From Chlamydiia bacterium (GTDB lineage Bacteria > Chlamydiota > Chlamydiia > Chlamydiales > Simkaniaceae), in NCBI GenBank assembly GCA_020440405.1, contig JAGROF010000061.1:1-10400 (forward strand): a stretch of 10,400 bases of DNA, in the 5' to 3' direction. The position numbers and the translations under genes were made by a program. Under the pieces are notes generated by a model. The model was not told the origin of the DNA and ran no database searches. It saw only the letters and a program-made list of their open reading frames with translations. Position 1 is the first letter of the stretch; every line of letters begins with the position of its first letter. This document shows positions 1 to 6,401 of this stretch, piece after piece.

Positions 1-1231
1 GGGAGATGAAGGAAAAGGAAAGATTATTGATCTTTTGTCAAAAGATCGGGACATCATTGTTAGAGCTCAAGGGGGGCATAATGCAGGCCATACAGTGGTT
101 GCCGAGGGAAAAGAGTACCGCTTTCACCTCGTTCCTTCAGGAATCCTCTATCCCAATGCTCAGTGTTTTGTGGGAGCAGGGACTGTTGTTGACCCCAAAT
201 CTCTCCTATCCGAAGTACGGTATCTCAAAGGCTTAGGGGTGCAGTTCAAAAATCGTTTTTTCATTTCCCCTTATGCTCACGTCATTTTTCCCTATCACCA
301 ACGGCTGGATCAGTTAAGTGAAGCAACAAGCAGTCCGATTGGAACAACGGGGAGAGGCATCGGACCTTGTTATGAAGATGTCGTGGCTCGCAGAGGGATC
401 CGTGTGGGAGAATGGATAGACAAAACGGTATTTCAAAAACGTTTATTGAACGCTGTGGCTGAAAAAAATCGGATGCTTCAACTTTATGAGGAAGCATCTC
501 TAGATTTTGATTTGATTTTCGAAGAATATTCTACCTATGCAGAGACGTTCAAAGAATTTGTTGCTTCTTTTGAGTCTGACTTAGATCAAGCCATTAGGCA
601 GGGAAAAAAAGTGCTATTTGAAGGGGCTCAAGGGGCTATGCTAGACGTGCACTTTGGGACCTATCCGTTTGTGACCTCTTCCTCTACGACAAGTGGAGGC
701 CTAGCCGTTGGGGCAGGTGTTGGGCCTCATGCGATCCAACGAACGATGGGGGTAGTGAAAGCCTATGCGACCCGTGTGGGAAATGGGCCTTTTCCGACAG
801 AATTGACTCCTGAAGAACTCGAGCGATTTCTTCCTCATGACGTTGCAAGAGAAAGGGGAACAACAACAGGAAGAAAGCGGCGCATTGGTTGGCTTGACAT
901 CCCTCTTCTAAAGGAAGCGATTCGGCTCAGCGGAGTATCGTCTCTTGCTTTGACAAAAATTGATATTCTAGATTCTTTCGATTGGATAAAAATTTGTGTA
1001 GGGTATGAAAATGCCTCTCATCTCCCGGTTTTCCATGGGGATTGGGCGGGGCTCATCCCACAATTTGAGACACTTCGTGGCTGGAAAGAATCGACAAGAG
1101 AGATAAAAAATGTAGAAGAATTCCCAAAAAATGTTAGACTCTTTGTGAATCGCATTGAATCTCTTTTAGATTGCCCCGTTGAAATCCTATCTTATGGGCC
1201 AGAAAGGGAAAAAACAGTATTTTTGAAATGA
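1..1231 (+). CDS. purA: Adenylosuccinate synthetase, 5' end truncated by window edge
   Basis: PurA joins IMP and aspartate at the cost of GTP to give adenylosuccinate, the first committed step to AMP in the cytosol. The frame is already open at base 1. Bases 2-22 encode GDEGKGK, the N-terminal GTP/IMP-binding signature that normally starts about ten residues into the protein, and base 1 can be the last base of the conserved Trp codon before it. The TTG at 35 that opens the longest visible frame is therefore internal. Further family blocks are GGHNAGHT (71-94, with the catalytic His), GTTGRGIGPCYED, the LFEGAQGAMLD block, RVGNGPFPTEL and the RGTTTGRKRRIGWLD block, followed by TKIDILD for guanine binding. 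About 409 codons are visible, so the whole protein is near the usual 420-430. The stop overlaps the uppS start (ATGA at 1228-1231), implying translational coupling. I recall Chlamydia lacking this gene, which points to an environmental chlamydia. Confidence 0.97.
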   Translation, partial: GDEGKGKIIDLLSKDRDIIVRAQGGHNAGHTVVAEGKEYRFHLVPSGILYPNAQCFVGAGTVVDPKSLLSEVRYLKGLGVQFKNRFFISPYAHVIFPYHQRLDQLSEATSSPIGTTGRGIGPCYEDVVARRGIRVGEWIDKTVFQKRLLNAVAEKNRMLQLYEEASLDFDLIFEEYSTYAETFKEFVASFESDLDQAIRQGKKVLFEGAQGAMLDVHFGTYPFVTSSSTTSGGLAVGAGVGPHAIQRTMGVVKAYATRVGNGPFPTELTPEELERFLPHDVARERGTTTGRKRRIGWLDIPLLKEAIRLSGVSSLALTKIDILDSFDWIKICVGYENASHLPVFHGDWAGLIPQFETLRGWKESTREIKNVEEFPKNVRLFVNRIESLLDCPVEILSYGPEREKTVFLK

Positions 1232-1995
1232 ACAGTCCAACAACTCAAACAGTTGAAAAGCCGATTTACACAGAAGAGGAATTCTCTTGTATTGATCCTC
1301 GAAGTGTTCCTCAACACGTTGCAATCATTATGGATGGCAACCGTCGCTGGGCCCGCAAGCAGGGTAAGCCTGCAGAGATGGGGCACTGGTTTGGAGCCGA
1401 GCAACTAGATCTGATTGTTCGAGCTGCTTCAGAATTGGGAATTAAAACGTTAACCGCTTATTCGTTTTCGACAGAAAACTGGGGACGCGCGCCACATGAG
1501 GTAGAAGTTTTGATGCAACTTCTAGAGGCATACCTTGTGAACAAAAGAGAAGAACTTGTGAAGGAAGGGGTGCGACTTCATACAATTGGAGAAATAGAAA
1601 AGTTTCCAGAGAGGGTTAGAAAAGCGCTTCAAGATACAATTCAGGCAACCAAGAATAATGATCGCATCGATTTAGTCCTTGCTTTAAACTATGGAGGAAG
1701 AGATGAAATCAGGCGTGCCTTTTTACGCATGCATCAAGCGATCAGTGAAGGGAATCTAGAAATAGAAAATGTCACAGAAAGTGCTATTTCTTCTTATTTA
1801 GATACCGCAAAATGGCCCGACCCCGAACTCTTTATCCGTCCCAGTGGTGAGTTAAGGATGAGCAACTTTTTGATTTGGCAAAGTTCCTATAGTGAAATCT
1901 ATTCGACTGAGGTTCTCTGGCCTGATTTTTCTGAAAAGGATCTTTTAAAAGCAGTCATTGAATTCCAAAAGCGCTCCAGGAGGTTTGGAGGCTGA
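1228..1995 (+). CDS. uppS: Undecaprenyl diphosphate synthase (cis-prenyltransferase)
   Basis: UppS extends farnesyl diphosphate with isopentenyl diphosphate to make C55 undecaprenyl diphosphate, the lipid carrier for peptidoglycan precursors and other envelope glycans. At 255 residues it has the usual length. The catalytic Asp is D36 in MDGNRRWA (35-42), followed by the GHWFGAEQL helix, then TAYSFSTENWGR (substrate-binding block), NYGGRDEI and the C-terminal DPELFIRPSGELRMSNFLIWQ block with the conserved Arg and Ser residues, ending in WPDF. About 28 residues precede the HVAIIMDGN core, slightly more than in many homologues. The start is the ATG overlapping the purA stop; the stop overlaps the cdsA start by one base (TGATG at 1993-1997). 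The order uppS-cdsA-cmk-plsC matches what I remember of C. trachomatis CT450-453. Confidence 0.97.
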   Translation: MNSPTTQTVEKPIYTEEEFSCIDPRSVPQHVAIIMDGNRRWARKQGKPAEMGHWFGAEQLDLIVRAASELGIKTLTAYSFSTENWGRAPHEVEVLMQLLEAYLVNKREELVKEGVRLHTIGEIEKFPERVRKALQDTIQATKNNDRIDLVLALNYGGRDEIRRAFLRMHQAISEGNLEIENVTESAISSYLDTAKWPDPELFIRPSGELRMSNFLIWQSSYSEIYSTEVLWPDFSEKDLLKAVIEFQKRSRRFGG

Positions 1996-2849
1996 TGAAT
2001 TTTCAAGATTTGTCAAAACGGTTTATTTCGTCTGTGATTTCTCTAGGGGTTTTGGCGTGTATCTTGATCTTTTCCTATATCGGTATAGTCAAGTGGTTGA
2101 TTGCCCTTTTCACGTCAGGACTAGGAGCCCTTGGAATCTGGGAATACTGCCGTTTAGCCAAGCTGGGGGAGAAAAAAGGGCTGACAGAGCTTTGTATGGT
2201 TGTTGGAGCTGTCATAATTCTTGCCTTTTTTATCTCGACATTTGATCTTACCTTCTCTCTTTTACCTTTTATCATCGCCTTTATTGGACTCATTTCTCTT
2301 TTCCTTTTCCATTTTGACAAAATCTCAGGAGCCATGGGGTCGATTGCCATGGGAGTCTTTGGGATTTTATATGTTGCGGTTCCTTTGGGGCTTATCTTAA
2401 AAATTTTATATCTCTATAGCCCTTGCAAAATGGGGCACGAAGGGAGAATCTGGCTTCTCTATCTTTTAGTTGTGACAAAAATTACTGATGTAGGAGCTTA
2501 TTTTGGCGGACGTCTTTTCGGAAATAGGAAGCTTGCGGCTTCTTTGAGCCCAGGAAAGACAGTCGCTGGAGCAATTGTTGGCTTTTTCTCAGCTATTGTC
2601 TTCAGTATTCTCTTTTATGTATTTGGCCGGATGATTCCTCTGTTTTACCTTTCTCTTACCGAAAGTATCTGGTTAGGGGCTCTGTTAGGCTTTTTAGGAC
2701 AGGTTGGAGACTTAGGAGAATCTCTTTTCAAAAGGGATGCTGAAGTGAAGGATAGCAATCGTCTTCCTGGGCTAGGGGGGATTCTTGATATGCTCGATTC
2801 TCTTCTATTTACCACGCCTGTGATCTATTTCTTTCTATATGTATGCTGA
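1995..2849 (+). CDS. cdsA: Phosphatidate cytidylyltransferase (CDP-diacylglycerol synthase)
   Basis: CdsA converts phosphatidic acid and CTP into CDP-diacylglycerol, the branch point for phosphatidylethanolamine and phosphatidylglycerol synthesis in the inner membrane. The 284-residue protein is almost wholly hydrophobic, with about eight likely membrane segments. It has two conserved polar blocks: TDVGAYFGGRLFG followed by the SPGKT loop (about 164-189), and the C-terminal family signature S243-D268, with FKRD, KDS and GGILDMLDS visible. In that signature the usual His of PGHGG is Leu260 and the Arg of LDRxD is Met266, while the acidic D253, D265 and D268 remain. The start ATG overlaps the uppS stop by one base. 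plsC, two genes downstream, supplies its substrate phosphatidic acid, and uppS upstream is also an envelope lipid enzyme, so the operon is coherent. Confidence 0.95.
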   Translation: MNFQDLSKRFISSVISLGVLACILIFSYIGIVKWLIALFTSGLGALGIWEYCRLAKLGEKKGLTELCMVVGAVIILAFFISTFDLTFSLLPFIIAFIGLISLFLFHFDKISGAMGSIAMGVFGILYVAVPLGLILKILYLYSPCKMGHEGRIWLLYLLVVTKITDVGAYFGGRLFGNRKLAASLSPGKTVAGAIVGFFSAIVFSILFYVFGRMIPLFYLSLTESIWLGALLGFLGQVGDLGESLFKRDAEVKDSNRLPGLGGILDMLDSLLFTTPVIYFFLYVC

Positions 2850-2857
2850 GGTAAATC

Positions 2858-3529
2858 GTGATTATTACAATTGATGGTCCATCCGGAACAGGAAAATCAA
2901 CGGTTGCTAGGGGGCTTGCAGAGGTTCTTGGGATGACCTATTTTGACACGGGGGCGCTCTATCGGGCGATCAGCTGGCAAATCCTTGAGAAAAAGATCTC
3001 GTGTGATCAAAAAGAGGCGCTATCTTCCCTTCTTGAATCCTTTACTTATCGCATTCGTATGGTTGAGGGGGAAAAGCATTATTTTGTGGGAAAGACTGAT
3101 GTGACCCAAGCGATTCGAAGCCCTGAAGTCACGGCGATTGTTTCGGAGGTTTCTGCATTGAAAGAAGTGCGCGAGGCTTTGAAACCCCTTCAAGTGAACT
3201 TTTCTAAAGAAATGGATGTTGTCTTTGAGGGAAGAGACCTGGGAACGGTTGTGTTCCCACAAGCCGAGATCAAGTTTTTTCTAACAGCACGTCCTGAAGT
3301 GCGTGCGGAAAGACGGTTCAAAGAACTCCAAAGAAAATTTCCTGATCAAACATTTTCTTTTGATGAGACCCTTCAGGAGATCCAGAAACGGGATCAATTT
3401 GATTCAAGTCGTGAAATTGCTCCTTTAAAAAGGGCAGAGGATGCCATCTTAATAGACACCTCCGATTTGACAGTCGAAGAGGTTATCCAAAAAATGCAGC
3501 ACCTTACGGAAAAGAGAAAAATGCGATGA
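2858..3529 (+). CDS. cmk: Cytidylate kinase
   Basis: Cmk phosphorylates CMP and dCMP with ATP in the cytosol. It recycles the CMP released when CDP-diacylglycerol is used, which suits its place beside cdsA. The 223-residue protein has the P-loop GPSGTGKST (7-15), the nucleotide-binding FDTGALYRA block (29-37), GRDLGTVVFP (125-134), a lid rich in Arg (RPEVRAERRFKEL) and the C-terminal RDxxDSxRxxAPLxxAxDA block with IDTSDLTVEEV. The start is GTG at 2858, preceded by GAGG at 2848-2851 with a 6-base spacer; the P-loop a few residues in rules out any later start. Only 8 bases separate it from cdsA, and its stop overlaps the plsC start (ATGA at 3526-3529). Confidence 0.97.
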   Translation: MIITIDGPSGTGKSTVARGLAEVLGMTYFDTGALYRAISWQILEKKISCDQKEALSSLLESFTYRIRMVEGEKHYFVGKTDVTQAIRSPEVTAIVSEVSALKEVREALKPLQVNFSKEMDVVFEGRDLGTVVFPQAEIKFFLTARPEVRAERRFKELQRKFPDQTFSFDETLQEIQKRDQFDSSREIAPLKRAEDAILIDTSDLTVEEVIQKMQHLTEKRKMR

Positions 3530-4173
3530 AAAAACCTTCATTCCTTTATTCGTTTGTGATCTTTACCGTGAAATGCTTCTTTAAAATATGTTACCGTCAT
3601 AAGGTGTATGGTTTGGAACATTATGTTCAAGGAAGCGCTCTCATTGCCGCGAACCATGTCTCTTTCTTTGATCCCCCTGCCATTGCCATCTCTTGTCCAG
3701 GAGAGATCCATTTTTTAGCCAGGCAAACACTCTTTAAATCCTATTTTGGAAAACTTATTACTGCCTTGAACTCTCACCCTGTCAAAAAAGAGGCAACGAA
3801 TCTACGAGTGATGAAAGATATCTGTGAAATGTTAAAGGAGGGGAAAAAGGTTTTAATGTTTCCAGAGGGGACCCGGTCGAAAGACAATGTTCTCCAAGAG
3901 ATTAAACCTGGAATGGGGTTGATTTTGTCAAAAAGTGAATCTGCGATTCTTCCCACCTATGTCCATGGGACATTTGAGATATGGAATCGGAGTCGGAAAT
4001 TCCCAAAGCTTTGGGGTAAAACTGCCGTCGTGTTTGGGTCGCCGATCCTTTGGATGGATTATGCTGACATGGAACGCAAAGAGGCTCAAGAACTTATTGC
4101 CCAGAATCTCACCCAATCTCTCCAAGGGCTTCGAAAGTGGTATGAAGCTGGAGCTCAAGGGATCCCTCCTTAA
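3526..4173 (+). CDS. plsC: 1-acyl-sn-glycerol-3-phosphate acyltransferase
   Basis: PlsC acylates lysophosphatidic acid at the sn-2 position to give phosphatidic acid, the substrate of CdsA encoded upstream. The 215-residue protein has a hydrophobic N-terminal segment (about 5-22) that probably anchors it to the inner membrane. The acyltransferase blocks follow in order: NHVSFFD with the catalytic H44 and D49 of the HX4D motif, the LNSHPVKKEATN block, FPEGTRS (112-118) for glycerol-phosphate binding, and ILPTYVHGT as the fourth block. Its ATG overlaps the cmk stop, so translation is probably coupled. It is the last gene of this operon. In C. trachomatis I recall argS following; here an AT-rich spacer and an unrelated gene follow. 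Confidence 0.94.
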   Translation: MKKPSFLYSFVIFTVKCFFKICYRHKVYGLEHYVQGSALIAANHVSFFDPPAIAISCPGEIHFLARQTLFKSYFGKLITALNSHPVKKEATNLRVMKDICEMLKEGKKVLMFPEGTRSKDNVLQEIKPGMGLILSKSESAILPTYVHGTFEIWNRSRKFPKLWGKTAVVFGSPILWMDYADMERKEAQELIAQNLTQSLQGLRKWYEAGAQGIPP

Positions 4174-4198
4174 GCATCTTAAAATCAATGTTTTAGTT

Positions 4199-4213
4199 TT
4201 TATTTAAAATAAA
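4199..4213. repeat. AT-rich 15 bp palindrome upstream of the USP gene
   Basis: TTTATTT, a central A, then AAATAAA form an odd palindrome immediately after the plsC operon and over the -35 region of the promoter proposed for the next gene. It could be an operator half or part of a weak terminator (a T-rich run lies at 4191-4205). In such AT-rich DNA a chance match is quite possible. Confidence 0.25.
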
Positions 4214-4232
4214 CCCTTAATTATGTTATAAT
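4204..4232 (+). promoter_or_regulatory. Candidate sigma-70-type promoter for the USP-domain gene
   Basis: A perfect TATAAT -10 box lies at 4227-4232, with a poor TTAAAA -35 at 4204-4209 (17-base spacer). Transcription would start near 4239, leaving a leader of about 15 bases and no clear Shine-Dalgarno (only GGGTG at 4247-4250... close to the ATG at 4255). The box suggests that the gene is transcribed separately from the plsC operon. Confidence 0.5.
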
Positions 4233-4235
4233 TAA
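4217..4235. promoter_or_regulatory. Inverted repeat over the -10 box (candidate operator)
   Basis: A perfect inverted repeat, TTAATTAT-GTT-ATAATTAA, encloses the TATAAT box at 4227-4232. A dimeric repressor bound here would block RNA polymerase directly. The HTH regulator encoded at 6038-6355 is a positional candidate, but nothing in the sequence proves binding, and AT-rich spacers yield such repeats by chance more often than balanced DNA. Confidence 0.35.
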
Positions 4236-4254
4236 TATAAATTATGGGTGTATT

Positions 4255-5850
4255 ATGAGTTTAAAATTAGAAGGCCAAGAGAGAATCTTTATTGTCGACA
4301 ATAGTCTAATGCCTGGGGGAAAACCTAGCACATACAGTTTCATCGACTTAGGTTCTGATAAAAGCGGAGCTTCTAAGTTGGCGGCTCAAACACTGCCTAC
4401 CACTCGAAGAGGAGGAACCGGGCGGAAGCGGTTTACTTTGGCCAATTTCGAAGCTTATCGAAAAAAAGAGAGAGAGTCTTCAACTCCTGGAAAGCTGTCA
4501 GAGCAAGACAGGGGCGTTGAAAAGACCACTCGGGTTGTGACTCCTCCTTCTCCTAGAAGAGAGGTAGTAACATTACCCACGGTGGCTGTGGTGGCTAAGA
4601 AGGAAGGTTTAGAAGGCACTTCATCCCCTAGAGTTTCTCCAAGAGATTCCTCTCCCAAAAAGAGGGAGGAGGAAAAGGCACCCCAGCGTGTGATCTCTCA
4701 TAGAGATGCGTTGCCACTGCCCACAATGTTTTCGAGAGAGCCTTTAGAGTCTAAGCGAGTCTCCAAAGAGGACAGCTCTTCTCTGAAAAGGGCTCCTCAA
4801 AAGACAGTATCTCGAAGAACGACCAGACAAGAAGGGGCGTCACGCTTTACCTTAAGCGCTTTTACATCTTATGCTTCATCATCACGTCAGAGTAAGAGTG
4901 TTGAGCCAGGAACAATGAGAGGAATTCCAAACTATGCATCGAATTGCTTTGCGATTTCAGCGTATCAGCTTGTGAAGAATAATCCTGCACTCTATAACGC
5001 AATTTTTAAAAGTCCTGCTTTTATTGCTGATCCGCGCTTTAAAGCGTTTAGAGAGTTTGATGCTAAATATGATTCCGGGCAACCTTTGAGCACACAAGAT
5101 ATGCAGCGTGTAAGGACCGCTTGCTTAACACAATTTCGAATTCCTGCTCATGGGCACCAAGACCCTTATGAAGTGTTAACGGCTGCACTGTTTTCACATA
5201 TTCCTGGAGGTAGTGCGCTCTATAGCCGTGTTACGACGAGGCGTGTGATTGAATTCACGGTTCCTTCAGATAAGGTGGACACGGCGCTGTTAGGATTAGG
5301 ACCAGATTGTCGTGAATTAGGGCGAGAAGAGGTGCCACGCTCCCTTTTCAATTGGACGAAACAGACAAAGGTGCGTCTTGAACATACTGTTCCAGGAGAT
5401 CCACGATTGAGTTTAGAGCTCAGTTTAAAAGGAGTTAAAGCGGGATCATCGATTCAAGAAGTGCTTGTTCAAGATCTTTCCGACACAATGAAGGGAGTGT
5501 ATAGTCTTCCTTCGGGGGTGGAGACGACTGAAGCTAGTCGTGACTTTACCATTCACGCATCTGATCATGTGATGATCACGTTGAAGCGTTTTGATGATTA
5601 TGGGAATAAAATTTCGACACCAATAGACGTTCCGAGTGGAAAAGTTCAATTCGATAGTGGAAATGCCCATGAAGTGAAAGGGTTTATGGTCCATTTGGGG
5701 ATTTCGACAAGAAATGGACATTGCATCGAATATCAAAAGATTGGAGATCAGTGGTTTTTAAACAATGATGGACAATCTAAATCTGTTACAACAGAGACTG
5801 CTCTTGCTGCGATGAGAAGTGCTTATGTGCTTTACGCAGAGAGATCCTAA
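4255..5850 (+). CDS. Predicted USP-type (C19) deubiquitinase, candidate secreted effector
   Basis: The C-terminal part (about 223-531) reads as a ubiquitin-specific protease, a cysteine protease class that removes ubiquitin from proteins and is typical of eukaryotes. The Cys box is GIPNYASNCFAISAYQ (223-238), with nucleophile C231 and N226 at the oxyanion-hole position. QDPYEVL (302-308) matches the QQDAxEFL box. LKRF (443-446) with KISTP (452-456) matches the LKRF block. NGHCIEY (487-493) gives catalytic H489, followed by QWFLNND with N504 at the third triad position, and AYVLY (523-527) is the usual domain end. The Cys-rich zinc finger of many USPs is absent. Residues 1-220 are different: basic, rich in Ser, Pro, Arg, Glu and Lys, probably disordered, and holding two RFTLxxFxxY motifs. 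There is no Sec signal or membrane segment, so export, if any, would be type III-like. Function is inferred from motifs only; substrate and linkage preference are unknown. Confidence 0.85.
   Translation: MSLKLEGQERIFIVDNSLMPGGKPSTYSFIDLGSDKSGASKLAAQTLPTTRRGGTGRKRFTLANFEAYRKKERESSTPGKLSEQDRGVEKTTRVVTPPSPRREVVTLPTVAVVAKKEGLEGTSSPRVSPRDSSPKKREEEKAPQRVISHRDALPLPTMFSREPLESKRVSKEDSSSLKRAPQKTVSRRTTRQEGASRFTLSAFTSYASSSRQSKSVEPGTMRGIPNYASNCFAISAYQLVKNNPALYNAIFKSPAFIADPRFKAFREFDAKYDSGQPLSTQDMQRVRTACLTQFRIPAHGHQDPYEVLTAALFSHIPGGSALYSRVTTRRVIEFTVPSDKVDTALLGLGPDCRELGREEVPRSLFNWTKQTKVRLEHTVPGDPRLSLELSLKGVKAGSSIQEVLVQDLSDTMKGVYSLPSGVETTEASRDFTIHASDHVMITLKRFDDYGNKISTPIDVPSGKVQFDSGNAHEVKGFMVHLGISTRNGHCIEYQKIGDQWFLNNDGQSKSVTTETALAAMRSAYVLYAERS
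4429..4872 (+). repeat. Duplicated RFTLxxFxxY motif bracketing a disordered linker
   Basis: Within the USP-domain protein, RFTLANFEAY (residues 59-68, bases 4429-4458) recurs as RFTLSAFTSY (residues 197-206, bases 4843-4872), with 6 of 10 identical positions. Between them lies a low-complexity basic stretch with several SPR/SPK tracts. The spacing and aromatic pattern suggest paired short linear motifs or small helices, such as chaperone or host-protein docking sites; this is inference. Confidence 0.6.
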
Positions 5851-5858
5851 CAATTAGT

Positions 5859-5900
5859 AAAGGTAAATGTTTTTATTTGTTCATGAAAACATTTACTTTT
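5859..5900 (+). terminator. Long AT-rich hairpin after the USP gene (candidate terminator)
   Basis: Bases 5859-5876 pair with 5883-5900 (18 pairs, including two G-T) around a 6-base loop; the core GTAAATGTTTT / AAAACATTTAC is perfect. It begins 9 bases after the USP gene stop, and its 3' arm ends in a T run. The low GC of the stem makes it an untypical intrinsic terminator. It could instead be a protein-binding palindrome. Confidence 0.5.
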
Positions 5901-5963
5901 TAATACTGAAGACAAAAAATAAAATAATCTTTACTATCTTATTTCAAAATTTGTGCTCTCTGC

Positions 5964-5981
5964 GCAATCATTATGCAATCA
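5964..5981. repeat. Tandem GCAATCA repeat at 11 bp spacing
   Basis: GCAATCA occurs at 5964-5970 and 5975-5981, one helical turn apart, upstream of the HTH regulator gene. Direct repeats on one face of the helix are compatible with cooperative regulator binding. They are short enough to be coincidental. Confidence 0.25.
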
Positions 5982-5988
5982 AAAAATT

Positions 5989-6028
5989 TGTGGTTTTTTT
6001 ATATTTATTATAGTTTGAAAAACCCACA
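5989..6028. promoter_or_regulatory. Imperfect inverted repeat and -10-like boxes before the HTH gene
   Basis: TGTGG plus a T run (from 5989) is mirrored by AAAAACCCACA (6018-6028) with a single bulged base. The space between holds TATTAT (6006-6011) and TATAGT (6009-6014), both one mismatch from a consensus -10, about 25 bases before the ATG at 6038. No good -35 and no Shine-Dalgarno are visible. This would suit an autoregulated promoter, but it is only suggestive. Confidence 0.3.
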
Positions 6029-6037
6029 GTATAAGAT

Positions 6038-6355
6038 ATGAAAGATTATCTCTTTAGAAACAACCTCTCCGTTAAGCAGCTCGCCTCAGATTTAGAAATT
6101 TCCCCTTCCTATCTCTATCAACTTATTCGAGGTGAGCGAAAACCCTCTCTTGAGCTTGCACAAAAGATTGAATCCATTACTGATGGTGAAGTCACAGTTG
6201 GACGTCTCCTAGGATTTGAAGAAGTAGAAGTTGATGAATTTACTCTTCATGACCAGTATCATCAAAAACTGACAGATGTTCAAAAATCTCTTGAGATGAT
6301 TCAGGAAAAAATCCAACAGATTGAATCGAGAGTTTCAAAGTTAGAAGGGGATTAA
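6038..6355 (+). CDS. Small Cro/CI-type HTH regulator with C-terminal coiled coil
   Basis: Residues about 10-48 form a Cro/CI-like (XRE-type) helix-turn-helix: LSVKQLASDLEI, the turn SPSYLYQLIRGERKPS containing the recognition helix, then LELAQKIESIT. The stretch after it (DGEVTVGRLLG) recalls small phage-type regulators of the YdaS/Cro kind. From 78 to 102 the residues L78, V81, L85, I88, I92, I95, V99 and L102 keep perfect 3-4 heptad spacing, so the protein probably forms a parallel coiled-coil oligomer. It would act on DNA in the cytosol. At 105 residues there is no room for an effector-binding domain, and no toxin partner is seen next to it. It lies between the USP gene and trxA with AT-rich spacers on both sides. 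Its target is unknown; its own promoter and that of the USP gene are candidates because both carry inverted repeats. Confidence 0.8.
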   Translation: MKDYLFRNNLSVKQLASDLEISPSYLYQLIRGERKPSLELAQKIESITDGEVTVGRLLGFEEVEVDEFTLHDQYHQKLTDVQKSLEMIQEKIQQIESRVSKLEGD

Positions 6356-6372
6356 TAAGAGAAGTTCTGGAC

Positions 6373-6401
6373 TGGTCAAAAATCTAAGCCTTCTTTAAAA
6401 T
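6373..6401 (+). promoter_or_regulatory. Candidate promoter for trxA
   Basis: TGGTCA (6373-6378, 4 of 6 to consensus) and TAAAAT (6396-6401, 5 of 6) are separated by 17 bases. A start near 6408 would give a leader of about 70 bases before the trxA ATG. Within the leader, CACC-CCAA-GGTG (6417-6428) and GCAC-AGGA-GTGC (6428-6439) can form two tiny hairpins. Confidence 0.4.

Noticed and set aside
35..1231. TTG at 35 as the purA start
   Set aside because: The same frame continues upstream to base 2 and encodes the N-terminal GDEGKGK signature, so the gene starts outside the window.
4255..5850. A ChlaDub-type (Ulp1/CE clan) or OTU protease
   Set aside because: The order is Cys first, His near the C-terminus, with QDxxE and LKRF blocks between. 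This fits USP and not the His-Asp-Cys order of CE enzymes or the OTU pattern.
6038..6355. HTH gene as the antitoxin of a toxin-antitoxin pair
   Set aside because: No small co-transcribed toxin-like frame lies next to it; the neighbours are the USP gene and trxA, each with its own spacer.
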